Assembly (NCBI GenBank): GCA_027596075.1
Contig: JADGJC010000160.1
Location: 22,349 to 86,348, forward strand
Source: Rhizophlyctis rosea
Taxonomy: Eukaryota > Chytridiomycota > Chytridiomycetes > Rhizophlyctidales > Rhizophlyctidaceae
Reading direction: 5' to 3'
Length of the DNA stretch: 64,000 bases
Within the stretch, counting starts at the first letter, position 1; every line of letters begins with the position of its first letter. Under the pieces are notes generated by a model. The model saw only the letters and a program-made list of their open reading frames with translations, had not been told where the DNA came from and ran no database searches. A program made the translations under genes and the position numbers. Below, piece by piece: positions 23,051 through 35,779 of the stretch.

Positions 23051-23282
23051 GTTACAAACTCCTTCATCAGGAATGTGCATGGATATTGGGTATGCTTCAA
23101 CTAACTTAGTTTTCGTCGTGTATCGCTTTGCTGTGTTGAAAAGTCGAGGTTTTCATCGCAAGTCATTGGACCGTCATACTGGTAAGAAAGTTAAGAATCT
23201 GCGGTCATTGCGCTTCAGCATCCTGCATGCTGGTCATTCCAGTAAGGCCCTAGTCCGGCATATCTTTATTCTCTTTTTGCCA

Positions 23283-23757
23283 TGTGCCGACGTGATGTGC
23301 ACCTATGGCTGGGTGTGATGAGAAGTGGAACGCTTAACAAATGTCTTGGATATCGCCGAGTGGAAACCCAATCTTGTTCTTGTCACGGAACCGATTGAGT
23401 TCAAACTTCTCCCAAGATTTCCACCTTTTTTCCCACTGGCACAGCTCAATCTGCAATGCCTAACCAGTGGTCTTGGTGGCGGTCCCTTGGTCAAATATTG
23501 ATGAAGAATATCAATATCGGTAGCATGTCTCCCTGATTGCGAATTTGGGGTGCAATGGGGGCATTACGAATCAATAGAATTTGTTTTTGCTTGATGCGCT
23601 CTGCAGGTTATATGAAGTAAGCCTATGCAAAATGGCTTCCGGCACGGAAAAGTTACGGAAATGTGTTGAGCTCCTCCCAGCGATCACCCCGGTTGATATG
23701 AGTCCCTGACACCTGTAACTTGTACGGCCCCCTTTTGTGCATTCCCGGCCGCAAACA
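23283..23757 (+). repeat. direct repeat, copy B
   Basis: This is the second copy of the block described at 22,440-22,930, about 845 bases downstream in the same orientation. The middle 220 bases are the best conserved. The sequence between the copies contains the 21-bp tandem pair and no gene. Confidence 0.55.
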
Positions 23758-26285
23758 ACGTTTTCATAGAAATTCCGCTTCCTCAAATGTACCTCAACTA
23801 TGAAAGGAAAAGTGGATAGTTCCTTTGATGGATGGAGTTGCAGACTCTCCTTCCGGAGGATGGGTATGGAAGTTATAGGCGAGTCATCATCCTTTTTAGC
23901 AGTAACGAATCGAGTTTTCATGGGCAGAGGGGCTGTCGAGGTGTACTGTGGCCTAGACATTCAAGGGGGGTTTAGGGATTGATAGGTGTCACATATTTGC
24001 TTCGCCATGTGTAAATCTATATCATTGAAGTTGCTTCTTCGCGGAACACGTGGAACACCTCAATTTGTGGTCCGTATTGAATTCCTTTCATTTTTCGGCG
24101 CTCCCCATCATTCAGGTGATAGTCTAGAGAATGAGGATGACGTTGCCATGAATCAGTTCCCACTCGCTGGAGTTGATACCCGTTCACTTGCGCAGTCTAT
24201 ATCCCTGGCCTTGCATCCGGACTGCCCTTCCTTTTTGCATAAGGTTCGTCGCCTTTCAAATTGGTACGAGAAATCATCCATTGGACGAAATGCTTGGCAG
24301 GACGAGCAGTGTATTTTGACTGATTGACTCGCCCGATCAACGGTAAGAGTTCCTACTCGTTTCACCTCTTCACGTTATTGCTGGTGTACTCTCCCCCCAA
24401 ATTCATGAAGCTCGCAGTCGTCACGGTACTGAGCGAAGTGTTGATGCCTGGCCGGCCTTGTCAAGGCAGTTGAGCAATCACCGTAGGTCCAGCGTTTTTT
24501 TTTCCCAACAACGGAGCTGAATTCAATGGAGCACTTTGTCGGACTGGGGAGGGGAGCGGGATTTGATGGGGTTGATGAGGCGCGTATAAACTTTGAGGGA
24601 TGGCAGATTGTATAAATACGAGATTGCATGTTCGGATCGAATGTGTTATTGGTTGAGAATGCGATCAATTGCAGATGCATGGTTTTATGAAATAGTAATG
24701 CTCTTTTGCGGGAGAGCCAACTCAGCTTCAAAGTGTCCGCCCATTGTCTATGCGTAGCTTTCCAGTTGTTAACGGATGTGGCGTGCAAAGTAACATGCAA
24801 TTGCATCTTCACACTATGACTAGTCGACGAATAACTCTTCATTTCCGCTTCCAAATGCACTCATTCTATGTTGGATTGCGAATGGTCGTGAACCGAATCA
24901 GCTTCTGATTGGTGAAGTCTTCTCTCAGAAGAGGCGATTGAAACACTGGACCTTTCCGCCGAAGACGGATGTCAAACTTTGTTGACCCTTTGTTTTTTCC
25001 GCCTTGGGCACTTGCCCAAGCAAAGGATGGGTGAACCTTAGCAAAGATCTATATGATTGCAATCTCCATCACCTCGTTTCATGCGAGATGTTACTTCGAC
25101 CTTCGAAATCCATGCCTGGAAGCAGCTTCAGCTTTCGTTTTTGGGCTCCATTTCTCACTCGGTGTGCTCCCTTGGCTTGTGGAGCAGCCTATCTGCCTTG
25201 GCTAGGCATCTGGCAGCGGATTGGGTCACGTCTTGCTGATAAAGTTCTGAATTCTGTCGATACTCGAAAGTCTATGACCTGACCCCGTCCTTCAGGTTTG
25301 GAGACCCAACTATTAGCCATTCCCTTTTTTGTTATGATTCCTTCAAAAGTTTTGGAATATTTGTTGTGATATGCTCCAGTCAGTCGTGGGGATCGACGCC
25401 ATGCTCCCTCCCTAGCCCCTCCATTTTTCTAATGTCGTCGATGTTTATGTAACTTCCTACCACGATTTTGTACTTAAGGTATGACAAATTCCGGTGCGGA
25501 GACTCGTCATCGACTGCCATGTGCATGTGGAACATCTTCGGGACTGTAATAGCTGTGACCTGCAGGACAACATGCCGTTGGGAATCTTCACATGATCGAG
25601 ACATCAGTCAATGATTCGTCATTTTTGCTTCCGACAGCACCATGTTGTTGGGGATTGCTGTCGATGGTCGTGAATCACAGCATTAGCTTGATGGGTGCAA
25701 AGTGTTGCGGTGGTGAAGCAAAAGCGGTACACCCAATGGCCTGCCATGATCCGAAGTTCGTTTTGAAGGCAGTGAGTGAACCGCTCTGTGAGTAGCGAAC
25801 CTTTTCCTGAATGCCTGACAATGATACTGCTGACCCCCGTAAGAGGTAGTAAGTTGGACCTTACATAATGTTTGTATGATTGTATGTTTCGTCAAATCGT
25901 GGCGTCTCGATGATGGACTCGACCCTTGATGTTTGTGAAGAACAGCGGCGTCCATCTGGCTCTTTTTGGGCAGCTGTGTTCTTATGAAGTGTGCTCTCTG
26001 GCCTTTAAGGAACTCGACATCCAGGGGGCATTTTGAGGAAATACACCTGGTCATGCTTCAAACCCCACCATCTGACCCATCCAGTCAGGTTTGGAGGTCC
26101 TATGGTCGACAAGGTTCTTTTTGCGACACTGAAGGACGTTATCCAGCAACTGCTGCTGCGTGAATGGGTGTAGGGTTGGAAGACATCTGCAAATTACGTC
26201 ATAGGAGGAATGATTGCTCATCGACTTCATCGGGCAACGGATAGAAAACCCGATGCAGGAATTTGCCCGATGGACAATCCCGCGG

Positions 26286-26324
26286 GTTGCTCATCGGGCG
26301 CCCGTAGAGCAGCCGATGAGCAAC
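26286..26324. repeat. perfect 12-bp hairpin with GGGCGCCC loop
   Basis: GTTGCTCATCGG (26,286-26,297) and CCGATGAGCAAC (26,313-26,324) are exact reverse complements, separated by a 15-base loop. The octamer GGGCGCCC (26,296-26,303) spans the stem-loop junction. The 60 bases before it carry more CATCGGGC / GCCCGATG inverted words, so the element is probably larger (about 26,213-26,324). It shares its GC-rich motif style with the clusters at 4.8 and 5.3 kb. It is not preceded by a gene, so it is unlikely to be a transcription terminator. Confidence 0.65.
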
Positions 26325-29300
26325 TTTGATGCTTCCCCACCCAAACTCTCGTCACAATTGACTTGAGCAACCAGCGACCAGTAAAGCACAATCGGATTTG
26401 AGGATCATCGCAGATAGGTCAGACTGTCTGCTTTCTCGACGGTTAGTTCGGTTCTTTTTTCGATGTTCCTGGGGTGGGTGCAGCTTTTTGCCATGATCTT
26501 ATAGAGAACTTGACAAATTTTAACCTCAGTCTCGTTGTCGACTGCTGTTGCAGCTTATGGAATGAATGGTCACTGTTCGTTCATTTCGGCTTCCGACCGC
26601 TTCCTGAAACCTCTTTTTTGGCGAATTGGAGTGATGGAGTTGGTGCACTTTGATAGGACGTGTAAACTTCATGAAACACCTGTCCAAACTGATCGCATTG
26701 CTGCAACTGCCGTAGGTTGCTCGTTGAGAGAAGGTGGGTTAATGATATGATGTGCACGGACGCATAAAATTAAAATGGTCATGCTATGCACAGCCTGTAC
26801 ATTGCAATTTATGAAGTCAATCTGGGCGTTTACGAAACCAATTGTAATCGTCGCTCCATATGAAAACAAACTTTTTTGCCCCTGTCACCCTGGGACTTGC
26901 TGAACGTCCGCCAAATCCACTAGTAGGAGGCATTGTTAGGCACCGCGCCGCATCGTCGTGCTCACCTGAACATGAGTTGCATATGGAGGGTTGAATCCGG
27001 GCGAATATCTTTTCCCCTTGATGCAGTGAAGCAAGTCACCTTGCTTACTGGGCGACCGCAAAAGGACAATACCCATATACTTTGTATTGAGGTTCTCTTT
27101 GGTCAATGGAATATGTTTGCCCTCCCTACCCTGACCTGTTAGGAACAATGTGCATCATCTCTCTTGAAGCAAAGTGCGACAAAAGAAAAAGAACAGTTGG
27201 CATTATGTTTGGCGGAGGGATTTTGGACTTCTTTTGACGGGGATGAGCGCTGATCCAATGAATTTGGGGTAGGTATCACGGTGACACCTTCACACGCCCT
27301 TGGATTTTATTATTACAGTCGACTCAAAATGGTCACTAACGATTGCACAGTCAACGAGCGACATTGCACTCCAGACTGACGTTTGTACAGCCACATCTGG
27401 TATAACTCGTCATACTGGACTGTTCTCTTTTGTCGAGCTGTGCAATTGTGACAGGAATGTTGCTGCCAGTTTGGACCTCGATATCAGTCAGAGCAGTCGG
27501 CAAGGAGCTTGCACTTTGCAGCGACATGTGCAGGTATATCCCATAAAGTTGCAGGAGTCACGAGTCAACTGCAGATGTCCAGTCCACTTTGCTTGTGCTT
27601 CACGATCATTTTTTGATCCCTGGGGTTCTCATTTTTCCAGAGTGGCAGTTCTTTGCGAAGTGAGAGCACCGGATTCGACGATCTCACTGATTTCCGAGCT
27701 GCGGCCTGCATCATTCGAAAGTTGTTCTGGAGATGAGAATATCGTCTGCTTTCCTTTTTTTGCTCATCATACCCACAGGATTGACCGACGCGCTCAACAG
27801 AGCATACTTCCCTTTCTTTGGAGAATTGTTTGCAAAGTGGAAATGTAAGCAACTTGAAACCTCCCGATGGTCAGCATACGAGTCTGGATGCATCTTCAAT
27901 TGGATGCGCGAAGAGGTAATGCTCTAGTCATTGTATTCACCAATCTTTTTTGCGCCTTATATGGAATCATTTTGGAGGGCACATCATTGACATCTAGAAT
28001 GATGATTACAACCACGTCCTCGCCGGAAGCAGGCTGTTGATTGAAGGATTGAATGACGCGTTGTCGTGGCTTGTAACCGCCCGGAAGGTGATGCACCGAG
28101 TCAATGGTTGTTCTGGTAGAGTGATGACTTTTTTTTCCACGTGCAGGATTCTTCGCAATTCCATGAGCGGCGTGGTGCATTGGTCCACCGCACCACTCCG
28201 AGGCCTCGTCCTATCAGTATATCAGTGATCGCATCATACAGACCTGGGGGGAGTATAAAAGCGAGTGATCCTATGGAAGGCATGCAGTTCGTGTATGCCT
28301 TGAAGCCCACTTCGCATGGCAGTACCAGGAGAACCTGCCCATAAGTTCTGCGCCAGTACGTGGCCATTGTGGTGCTGACGGCAGCCACGTTTTTGAGCAA
28401 CGGACCCAGGGGGCTGACGCCAGCTCCCAGTCGCTCTGACAGACTTTCTTCCATCCGAGTGTATCACTATAATTTGAGCAGCTGCGGCTCCCCAACTGGA
28501 GATGGATCCATGGCTGTTTTGAGCTGGAAGGGATTCTTTTTTCCTTCACGCACTCATGAAAATTGTCACATAAAGTGTACAGCTTGAGCCAGAGCAATAG
28601 ATGACACGATTGAGTCACCTGCGATTTCTCATTCATCAATGAGAGGAACCCATGCCCAATTTTGAACGTGCTTTTTTTGTCTTGTATTGCACAGAACGTC
28701 TTCCTGTCCCTCATCAGTCATTCGCAGACGGTTAATCAAAGTAGACGCAACTCATCACAAATGCTCATTCCTATTCGGCACTGTTGGGTCGCCTATTGTT
28801 TGTCAATGTTCAAAATGGTCATCCTTACTCGATCCGCCAAAAAGAAGGCAAGCCATCGACTGTTCGGAAATATTAGTCCAATTGAAGTTCCTTTCCTAAC
28901 TTTTGACCTTCACTTCGGTTCTTTTCCCTGAAAGTGAGAATGGCAAAAAAACCAATTCCCGCTCAAGGCTTCAGGATCTCTGCCGCAATACCAAACAAAA
29001 AAGACCTCTACCAAGAGTGCGCGGATTCCAATTGACAAAGGCCTGTTCACCCAAAAAGTGTTCCATTACAGTTCCTCAATGCCAACACGCTCTCCCAGAT
29101 ACCTATTCAATCCGGACAAAGTCACCGTCACCGCTGCATAGGTGCGATGACATTGGTATTGATCAGATATTCTCTTATTAGTGCAACAAGGAAGATACTC
29201 TAAGGTACTTGCGGCGGTGTTAGCTTCATTTCAACACACTGGGTGAGGTGTCGGAGATGATACTCTTTTTCGGTATTTGACAAACATCTCATATGTTTGA

Positions 29301-30229
29301 GGTGGACTTCGTTGCGTTCACATCTCTCCGTCAAACAGAAATATCACGACATGTCATATACCACGCTGATCGATTCGTACTCAAAGCGTAACTTATGGAG
29401 CGCATCCCTCACACGTCATTTTGGCGAACATTGTGGTTGTAAGGCTCGGTTGGCATGTGGAAGTCAATGGGGTGACAACCGTAACCCCCCGCATAACATA
29501 CAACACATTTATGATTCCAAAAGGTTTCGGTTGTCACACAATCCTCCCGCCATTTGAGATTTGTATGCCTTCCTAACGACGAGTAAACGAAAACCTTGGC
29601 TCTATGAGTGTCGTGCGCAGCGCTTGCATCGACTTATTGGTACTTAGTATACTTACTAGCATCATGTCCAAAATCCCCTTCAAGGGACTAAGTTAGTCCG
29701 TTGAATGGTATCATGAACTTCCGATCACTCGGATAGATTCGCCAAAAAAGATGTACTCGCTTGCACAAGTTCAAAACATATCAAGATATATCCAGCCTGA
29801 CAGTGCACCTGCCCTCATACCCCATCCGGTTGACCCTGCATGACAAGCAGTTGCAATCTTTCCAGTGAAACTGTGCACCAAGTTGAATGGAGGAAAACAT
29901 ACAGAAGTCACAGAAGACCCCGATTGAGAATGGTCAGTGGGATCTCGATAGATGTCACTCCTGAAATCGCCAAATAATATGAAAAATGAACGCACTGATC
30001 GCTCATTCAAACTTACAAACTTACAAACGGTCACTTTTGTCAAATTGATTTTGTTTGCAAATCTCCAGGTCGGTGCAGACAGGCCCAGTCTTTTCCACAT
30101 CCCCTTTCTTGAACCTGCCACATGGAGTGACGGTTTTCGCGATCAGTTGAGCGTATTGGCAATCCACTGGACAGTCTCATCAAATGCAAAAAAAATTCAA
30201 TTGGAGTCGCGCACGCAATGTCGCACCAC

Positions 30230-30400
30230 ATCGATTTCATTGTTGATATAAACTGCGACTGTTTAATCCAAGTAATCCACTCATCGACATCTCGTTCTTC
30301 ATCCGGGATGAAGAAACAGTCGATATCCAAAGCATGCAGAAACTCAGCTATACCTATTCTCACATACAGGCACTGGTAATTTGCCAGGCGCTCGATGCGG
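30230..30400 (-). pseudogene. possible F-box-family C-terminal fragment
   Basis: A minus-strand frame of about 40 codons reads like protein (GIAEFLHALDIDCFFIP, then RDVDEWITWIK). The DVDEWITW stretch resembles EADEWMAYW and DAADWMITF in the two F-box-family genes of this window, and the preceding hydrophobic part sits at the matching place. Outside this stretch I find no further match. It is a weak call that may be chance. Confidence 0.25.
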
Positions 30401-32236
30401 ATGGAAGAAAGAACAAAAGAGAGGTATCGCACACAAGACACATTTACCATTCCTCAAGGGAGACTTCATGTCGCCACCAAGTGTATTGCCAGTCGTGGTC
30501 TAAAACAATTGATGATCTGGGTCACCTCCAAGATACAAAGCAACTTCATGTCCTCCAAGAAAGGGGAGAAAAAAAGGAATACGATACTGCTTGATCATGG
30601 CTCATAGTTGACTGTCGAATGTATCCGTCAACATCAATATGGATTGAACGATACAGTTGCACAACATAGAAGGGAAGCATCCACTTTTGGCTGCACTTCG
30701 TCATTATGGTCCCACCCAAAAAGTACCCAAAGCCAAATATGCGGGACCGCCTAGGAAATACTCCAGCGAACCGTTCAGCTAAATGGCAATAATGTCTAGG
30801 TCCATCCCCTGCGTGGCGTTCTTCTCCTCGTCGGTGTTTCGGTCGCGACGAAAGCGGACGGAAACAGACATCTTATCTGGACAACGCCAAGTGCCGTCAT
30901 GTAACTCGACATCGACGGGAATGAGCGTTCCAACTCAGTCAAATCGATGTTGCTGTGTAATGCCAATCCCTTTTTTCTTTCCCAAAAACTTGCCGGAAGT
31001 CGAATCCCCCGTCTAAATCTACAACATAACGGCGACGACACGGGCAAGGAAAGGCGAATTGCGTCATAACATTTGCAGAGCACCAGGTGGAGTCGTTGCA
31101 CTTGATCATTGGTTGGATAATACCGTGTCAGGATGCCTCCCAACAACCACGAACTTTCTTTTGTCCTGGCGCAAGCCTCTAGTCCTCATGATTAGAGACT
31201 TTGAAGAGACCTTCGCATTGCACGGGGAAGAATGGCCGGAAAAAAACAGACCCAGAACGAAGCAAATCTTGCGTGTCGGGACTAAAACCGAAATGCACAG
31301 GATACTGGCCATGGAAGTAATGTTGCATATGAATTTGCGGCATCCAATGGAGTGGCAATAGTATCGATTCCTCTCCATATCAGATACTCAACTGCAGTGC
31401 TACAACCAGAATGACCATCCGTTGAGCGGAACTTCACAATATCGCCTGGACTCACAACCTGATGGGCACAGCTAATGGCGTGATATCTGCAAAGCATCTT
31501 TTTTTTTTTCAATCTAGCATCTGCCTCTACAACGTCAAAAAGATTCGAAAATAGGCTTGAAGAGCAGATGTATTTCCAATTGACGAAGCGCGGTTAGTCC
31601 AGTCAGAAGGATTTCTTATGCACATCTTGATCCTCTTCAGGTGCGGAAGAGTACTCTTACCCGCCAGACAGGAATAAAGTTGGCTATGGCTGTATCATGA
31701 TTTGAAAATGGAGTTGATTGCTACGCGCATGAACTGCAAGTCGTCTGGAAAGTGATGAAACACTTCCAACCGCCGTGACTCTAGACCATATGCCGAGCGC
31801 GCTTTTTCTTTTAGCAAAGGCAGAACAAGTATGTTTACCGGTGGCAGAACCCCGTTTCAAATTTCAAAAAGAAACTCGCATGCCCTATTAGCGGAAAAAA
31901 AAACATGGATCTCTCCTCCACCCCATGCCACATCGTTTGCCGTCTGATCAAACCGTGCGGCGCCGCAAAAAGCTCGCCATCAATCAACGAGCTTTGAATG
32001 AGTGTTGGATTTGTTTGCGGCCCATGTCGAAACACTCACCAATCCATAGTAACAAGATTGTTTACGCACTTAAGAAAATGGTAACAAAAGAGAAATCACG
32101 GCGTTCGTCGCAAGTGAGGCTGATTGATGGAAATATCATTCCACCCCAACACTTTTCTTATCATGCCATAGCGGTGCATAGTAATCACTTCCCTTCACAG
32201 TCCCACTTTCAAAACAGTTGACATCGAATCCCGCAC

Positions 32237-35200
32237 TCAAACAACAACATCGACAGCCCTCAACCCCTCCCTCACACCATCTCCAACACCCTCAACCCCT
32301 CCCCTCCCCTTCACCCACCTCCTAACACCCCGCAACTTCCCCTCCTCCCCACCAGACCACTCAATCATAATCCCGACTAAACCTTCCTGCGCCCGTCTCG
32401 TCTCTGCCGATCAAAAACAAAACACACCGTCAAACAAACGTAAAATGAAACTTACACAACGGTAACCGAAATACCATCTTACCTTCATCACCCCCAACAA
32501 AAACCTCCACCAACATCTCCTCAACCCTCTCCCTGAACCACTCCATATTCTCCCGTTCGCCTTTGGCGCGCATCCCGTCACGCGCCATGGCGGCGAAGAT
32601 TCGTGTTGTGAGGGATGTGGGGTCTTCGATGACGTGTGGGTAGAGTGTTTGGAGGTGGTCGTAGCTTCAATGGAAGAGAAAGAGGTTGAGAAACAAGAAA
32701 TTGGGGAGCGTAAGGGACATGGTTGTGGGGGCTTACCACTCCTCCCAAGGCACATACTGCGCCGCAAGTTCCGTAGCTTTTAGTAACGTGAATTTCTCCT
32801 CTTCTGTCATCACTTCCGATCAGCACTCCCACCGAAACAAAGACACACAAACACCACGAAAACTTACCACCAACCCCCACTCCACCCCCCTCCGCCACCT
32901 TCCCAACCATCTCCCTCAACCACTCCCCCACCCACTCCTCCCCACCACAAACACCCCTCATAACCCTCGCCAAATCGTCCGTCCCGTCATTAAGCACGTC
33001 ACTCCAAACAGTCTTGACGTCCCCGACAAGTGTGCGGACTATGTCTTCAAACTCAGAATCCACACCTCCAACCTCCCTCAATAGGTCATAAACGAATACG
33101 CGACACCGTTGTATGTCGCGTGCAAAGCGGCAGAGAAGTGTGTGGGCGCGGGTCATACGTCTAGTAGAGAAACATGAAGGCCGACAATAAGACGTGATGT
33201 TGTCTCTCAAATGGGAACAACTTAAACGCAAACGAGCAATGCGTAAGAACTTACCGAACACACTCATTCCACCCCTCCCTCCCCACACCCACCAAAACCC
33301 TCCCACAAATCCACTCCAAAACACCTTCCAAAATCCCCTTCTCCCATCCCACAACCCCCAAAACCCAACAAAAGAGCACCACCTCTCTCTCGCGTCCTTC
33401 CAAAACATCGATACCATCCAAGGTCCAGCCTTCAGGAAACTCGATGGGTGGAGTTGGTTCGATTTTCGGAACGGGTGCGTCGGGTGGTAAGTTTTGCCAA
33501 ACGTCTTCCAGGGCGCGAGTTGAGGTGGAGAGGTTAAGGAGGGAGGGGAAGTCGGGGTGGGACATGAGGGCGGAGACGTAAGTGGGGGAGAGGAGGGTGG
33601 ATGTTTTGAGGAGGGTTTGGATGTGGACTGTGGAAGGCGACGATGTGAACATTGTAAAATAAATGAAATTAAATGTGCGTATAAGCGAACAATCCAACTG
33701 GGGTAAGGTCTTTCAACTTACGTTTCTCGGGTAACTTGACCGCCACGTCAACCTTCCCCACATTCCCGCCATCTTGTCTCCTAACCTTAGTCTCACGAGC
33801 ATCACTCCTCACCATCACTTTTCTGTCTTCCTCCACCGCCACCACACTCCCATCCACATCCCCATCCCCATCCTTCCTCTTCTTCCTAGGAACACTATCC
33901 TTCCTCCCTAACGGTCGTCCCCTCTTCTTCACCCCCTGGTCATCAGTCCCCGTCTCTTCCACTGCCTTCGTTGCTGAACGGGGAAGTAGGCGTGTTGCCT
34001 CGCGTGGTGTTGGGGTAGTGACGGAAGATGAGAAGGATCGGATGGAGGATCGTCTTCCGGATTTGGTTGTAGGCGGGGCTGCGGGTGAGGGTGATGGTGA
34101 TGGGTTGGGGGAAGTTGTTGGTGGGGTTATGTCGGTCATGGTTATATCGGTGTCGAGGGAGGTGTGTGATGTGGAAGATAGAGAGATGGGACGGGAGGGA
34201 CGCCGGCTTTTTTGTTGCATTTTGGGATGTGGAGGTGAGCGAGTTGGTGCGGCTTTGGAGTGAGAGGAATGTCCATCAGGTGTGATAGATATCTGTAATG
34301 TGAGACATTGGAAAATCAATGAAATCCTGATCTGGATACACTGGAGAAAAAGAAACACTTACATCATCATCATCATCATCATCAAACCCTCCACCTTCAA
34401 CTTCTGTCAATTTCACCAACTGCTTTGTAACCGTATCCTGCAACACGCGCTTCTCTTTCCGCAACTCCTCATTCTCCTTCTTCAACCTCCTCACCTCCGC
34501 TTCCAACCTTCCAATATCGTTCCTATCCCGCTGTTCCTCCACCACCTTCCCACCCGCCTTCAACTCTTCCACAACCCCCTCCAACTGCGTCATCAACCCT
34601 CTCAGAGTAGCCTCCCTCTTCATTGCCTCATCCCGTTCCCGTTCGGCCCGTTCTGCTCGGTTCTTTGCACGCTCTATCTCGGTCTCCGCGGTTTTGTATT
34701 TGAGTCTGTATGATTCAAGTTGTGATATATGTTCTCTTTCGCGGGATCTGAGGAGGGCGTTTTGTGAGTCTAAGTCGGAAAGATTGGTGCGAGTGAATTG
34801 GAGTTCGGTTTGGGCGTTTGTGGCGGTTTCGATAGCGAGGTGGAGTTTTTGGGTGAGAGTGGTGATGTCGGTTGAGTGCTCTTTAGCGGGTTGAAATTGG
34901 AGGTTCGATTGTTCATCTACCTGTTCAGCTAGTGTGTTCTTCTCATTGTGTAGCAAAGTTGCTGCGTTTTCGGCAAGGATGTTATGTTCCTTGAGTTGAG
35001 GATTCAGAAGTGATAGTTGAGACGAAAGAGTTTGATTCGTAACTCGTTCGCCTTCAAGGGCTTCGGCAGTGGTGCGGAGTTCTGAGATTAAGAATGTAGA
35101 ATATGAGTCCTTTCGCCTGGTGTGCCGGCAATAATAGCAAAGCGTTGTGAAAAGTGGGCCCTCCTCACGCATACCTGCATTTGTTTCCGTGAGAAGGTGA

Positions 35201-35319
35201 AGAAGGGTATCGACATCGAAGATATCTTCCTCTATGAGGGCGAGGTTATCGGAGGCGGGTGGTGGGGTTGATAGTGTATTGAGTACCAGGTCTGTATCCG
35301 CTGCTGAGTGGGAGGTCAT
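32237..35319 (-). CDS. coiled-coil / AT-hook protein, multi-exon
   Basis: Exons join in phase from ATG 35,319 to TGA 32,239-32,237. Exon 1 is acidic (IEEDIFDVDTLLHLLTE). After an intron ending near 35,083 comes a coiled coil of about 240 residues (KTAETEIERAKNRAERAE region), closed by seven Asp codons at GAT|GTAAGT (about 34,363). The next exon (from about 34,300) is Ser/Pro-rich, with an AT-hook-like KKRGRPLGRK followed by PRKKRK, typical of minor-groove DNA binding. It ends at AAAC|GTAAGT (about 33,719) and joins near 33,640 (HIQTLLKTS) to a helical C-terminal region spread over four or five exons (RRMTRAHTLLCRFARDI; MTEEEKFTLLKATE; DPTSLTTRIFAAMARD). The C-terminal part could instead be a separate gene starting at ATG 33,652. 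I do not recognise a family. A chromatin or kinetochore role is only suggested by the AT-hook and coil. The coil exons and AT-hook exon share phase 0. Confidence 0.6.
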
Positions 35320-35779
35320 CTTCTTGACGCCGAGACCGGTTGAAGCTGTCTTCAGGTCAGCTGGAAAGTGAAGAGAGAAGCGACCCCACTGGAGGTAGAT
35401 ACGGGCCTGATTTGAAGGGTTGAAACTTGAGGTGGATGCAATGCCAGGTGGATGGGGTGGAGTGGATGCTGCGCACTTGGCGGATTCGTGGCTTGAAGCC
35501 ACCGCCACGGGTGCTCTCAACAAACCCCCCGCCAACCACTCCAACCTGCAAGCTCCCTAGTAGTATGCTAGGCTTCACATTGTAGGATACTTAGCATACA
35601 GCACTTGGAAATCATTTATTGGAGCTATCTTGCATCGTTTTATGTGCCTATGCACATTGTACTGCCAAAGATCCCCCTATGTCGTACTGCTCCTGCCATT
35701 GCAAAGTCCAATTCACTACTACCCTCTACAGTCCCTCACCTCACTACCCTCACCCTTCCAGCAGCACCTCCAACCAAAA

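Larger units (their letters stand above)
22316..32236. other. 10-kb gene-poor stretch
   Basis: No complete gene can be supported. Open frames up to 182 codons (27,300-27,848) lack domains and are within chance for this length. The stretch contains a duplicated non-coding block (22.44-22.93 and 23.28-23.76 kb), a 21-bp tandem pair, a strong GC-rich hairpin at 26.3 kb and a possible F-box-family fragment near 30.3 kb. I see no transposon ORFs or long terminal repeats. Confidence 0.5.

Noticed and set aside
24375..24860. 161-codon minus-strand frame
   Set aside because: No recognisable motif, and Cys/His/Trp/Ser scatter typical of non-coding DNA; no support from repeats or neighbours.
27300..27848. 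182-codon open frame
   Set aside because: Longest frame in the gene-poor stretch, but with no domain, no splice context and random-looking composition; a frame this long is expected by chance in tens of kilobases.
33736..34263. 175-codon plus-strand frame opposite the AT-hook exon
   Set aside because: Antisense shadow of a GC-biased Ser/Pro-rich exon whose minus strand reads with proper splice sites.
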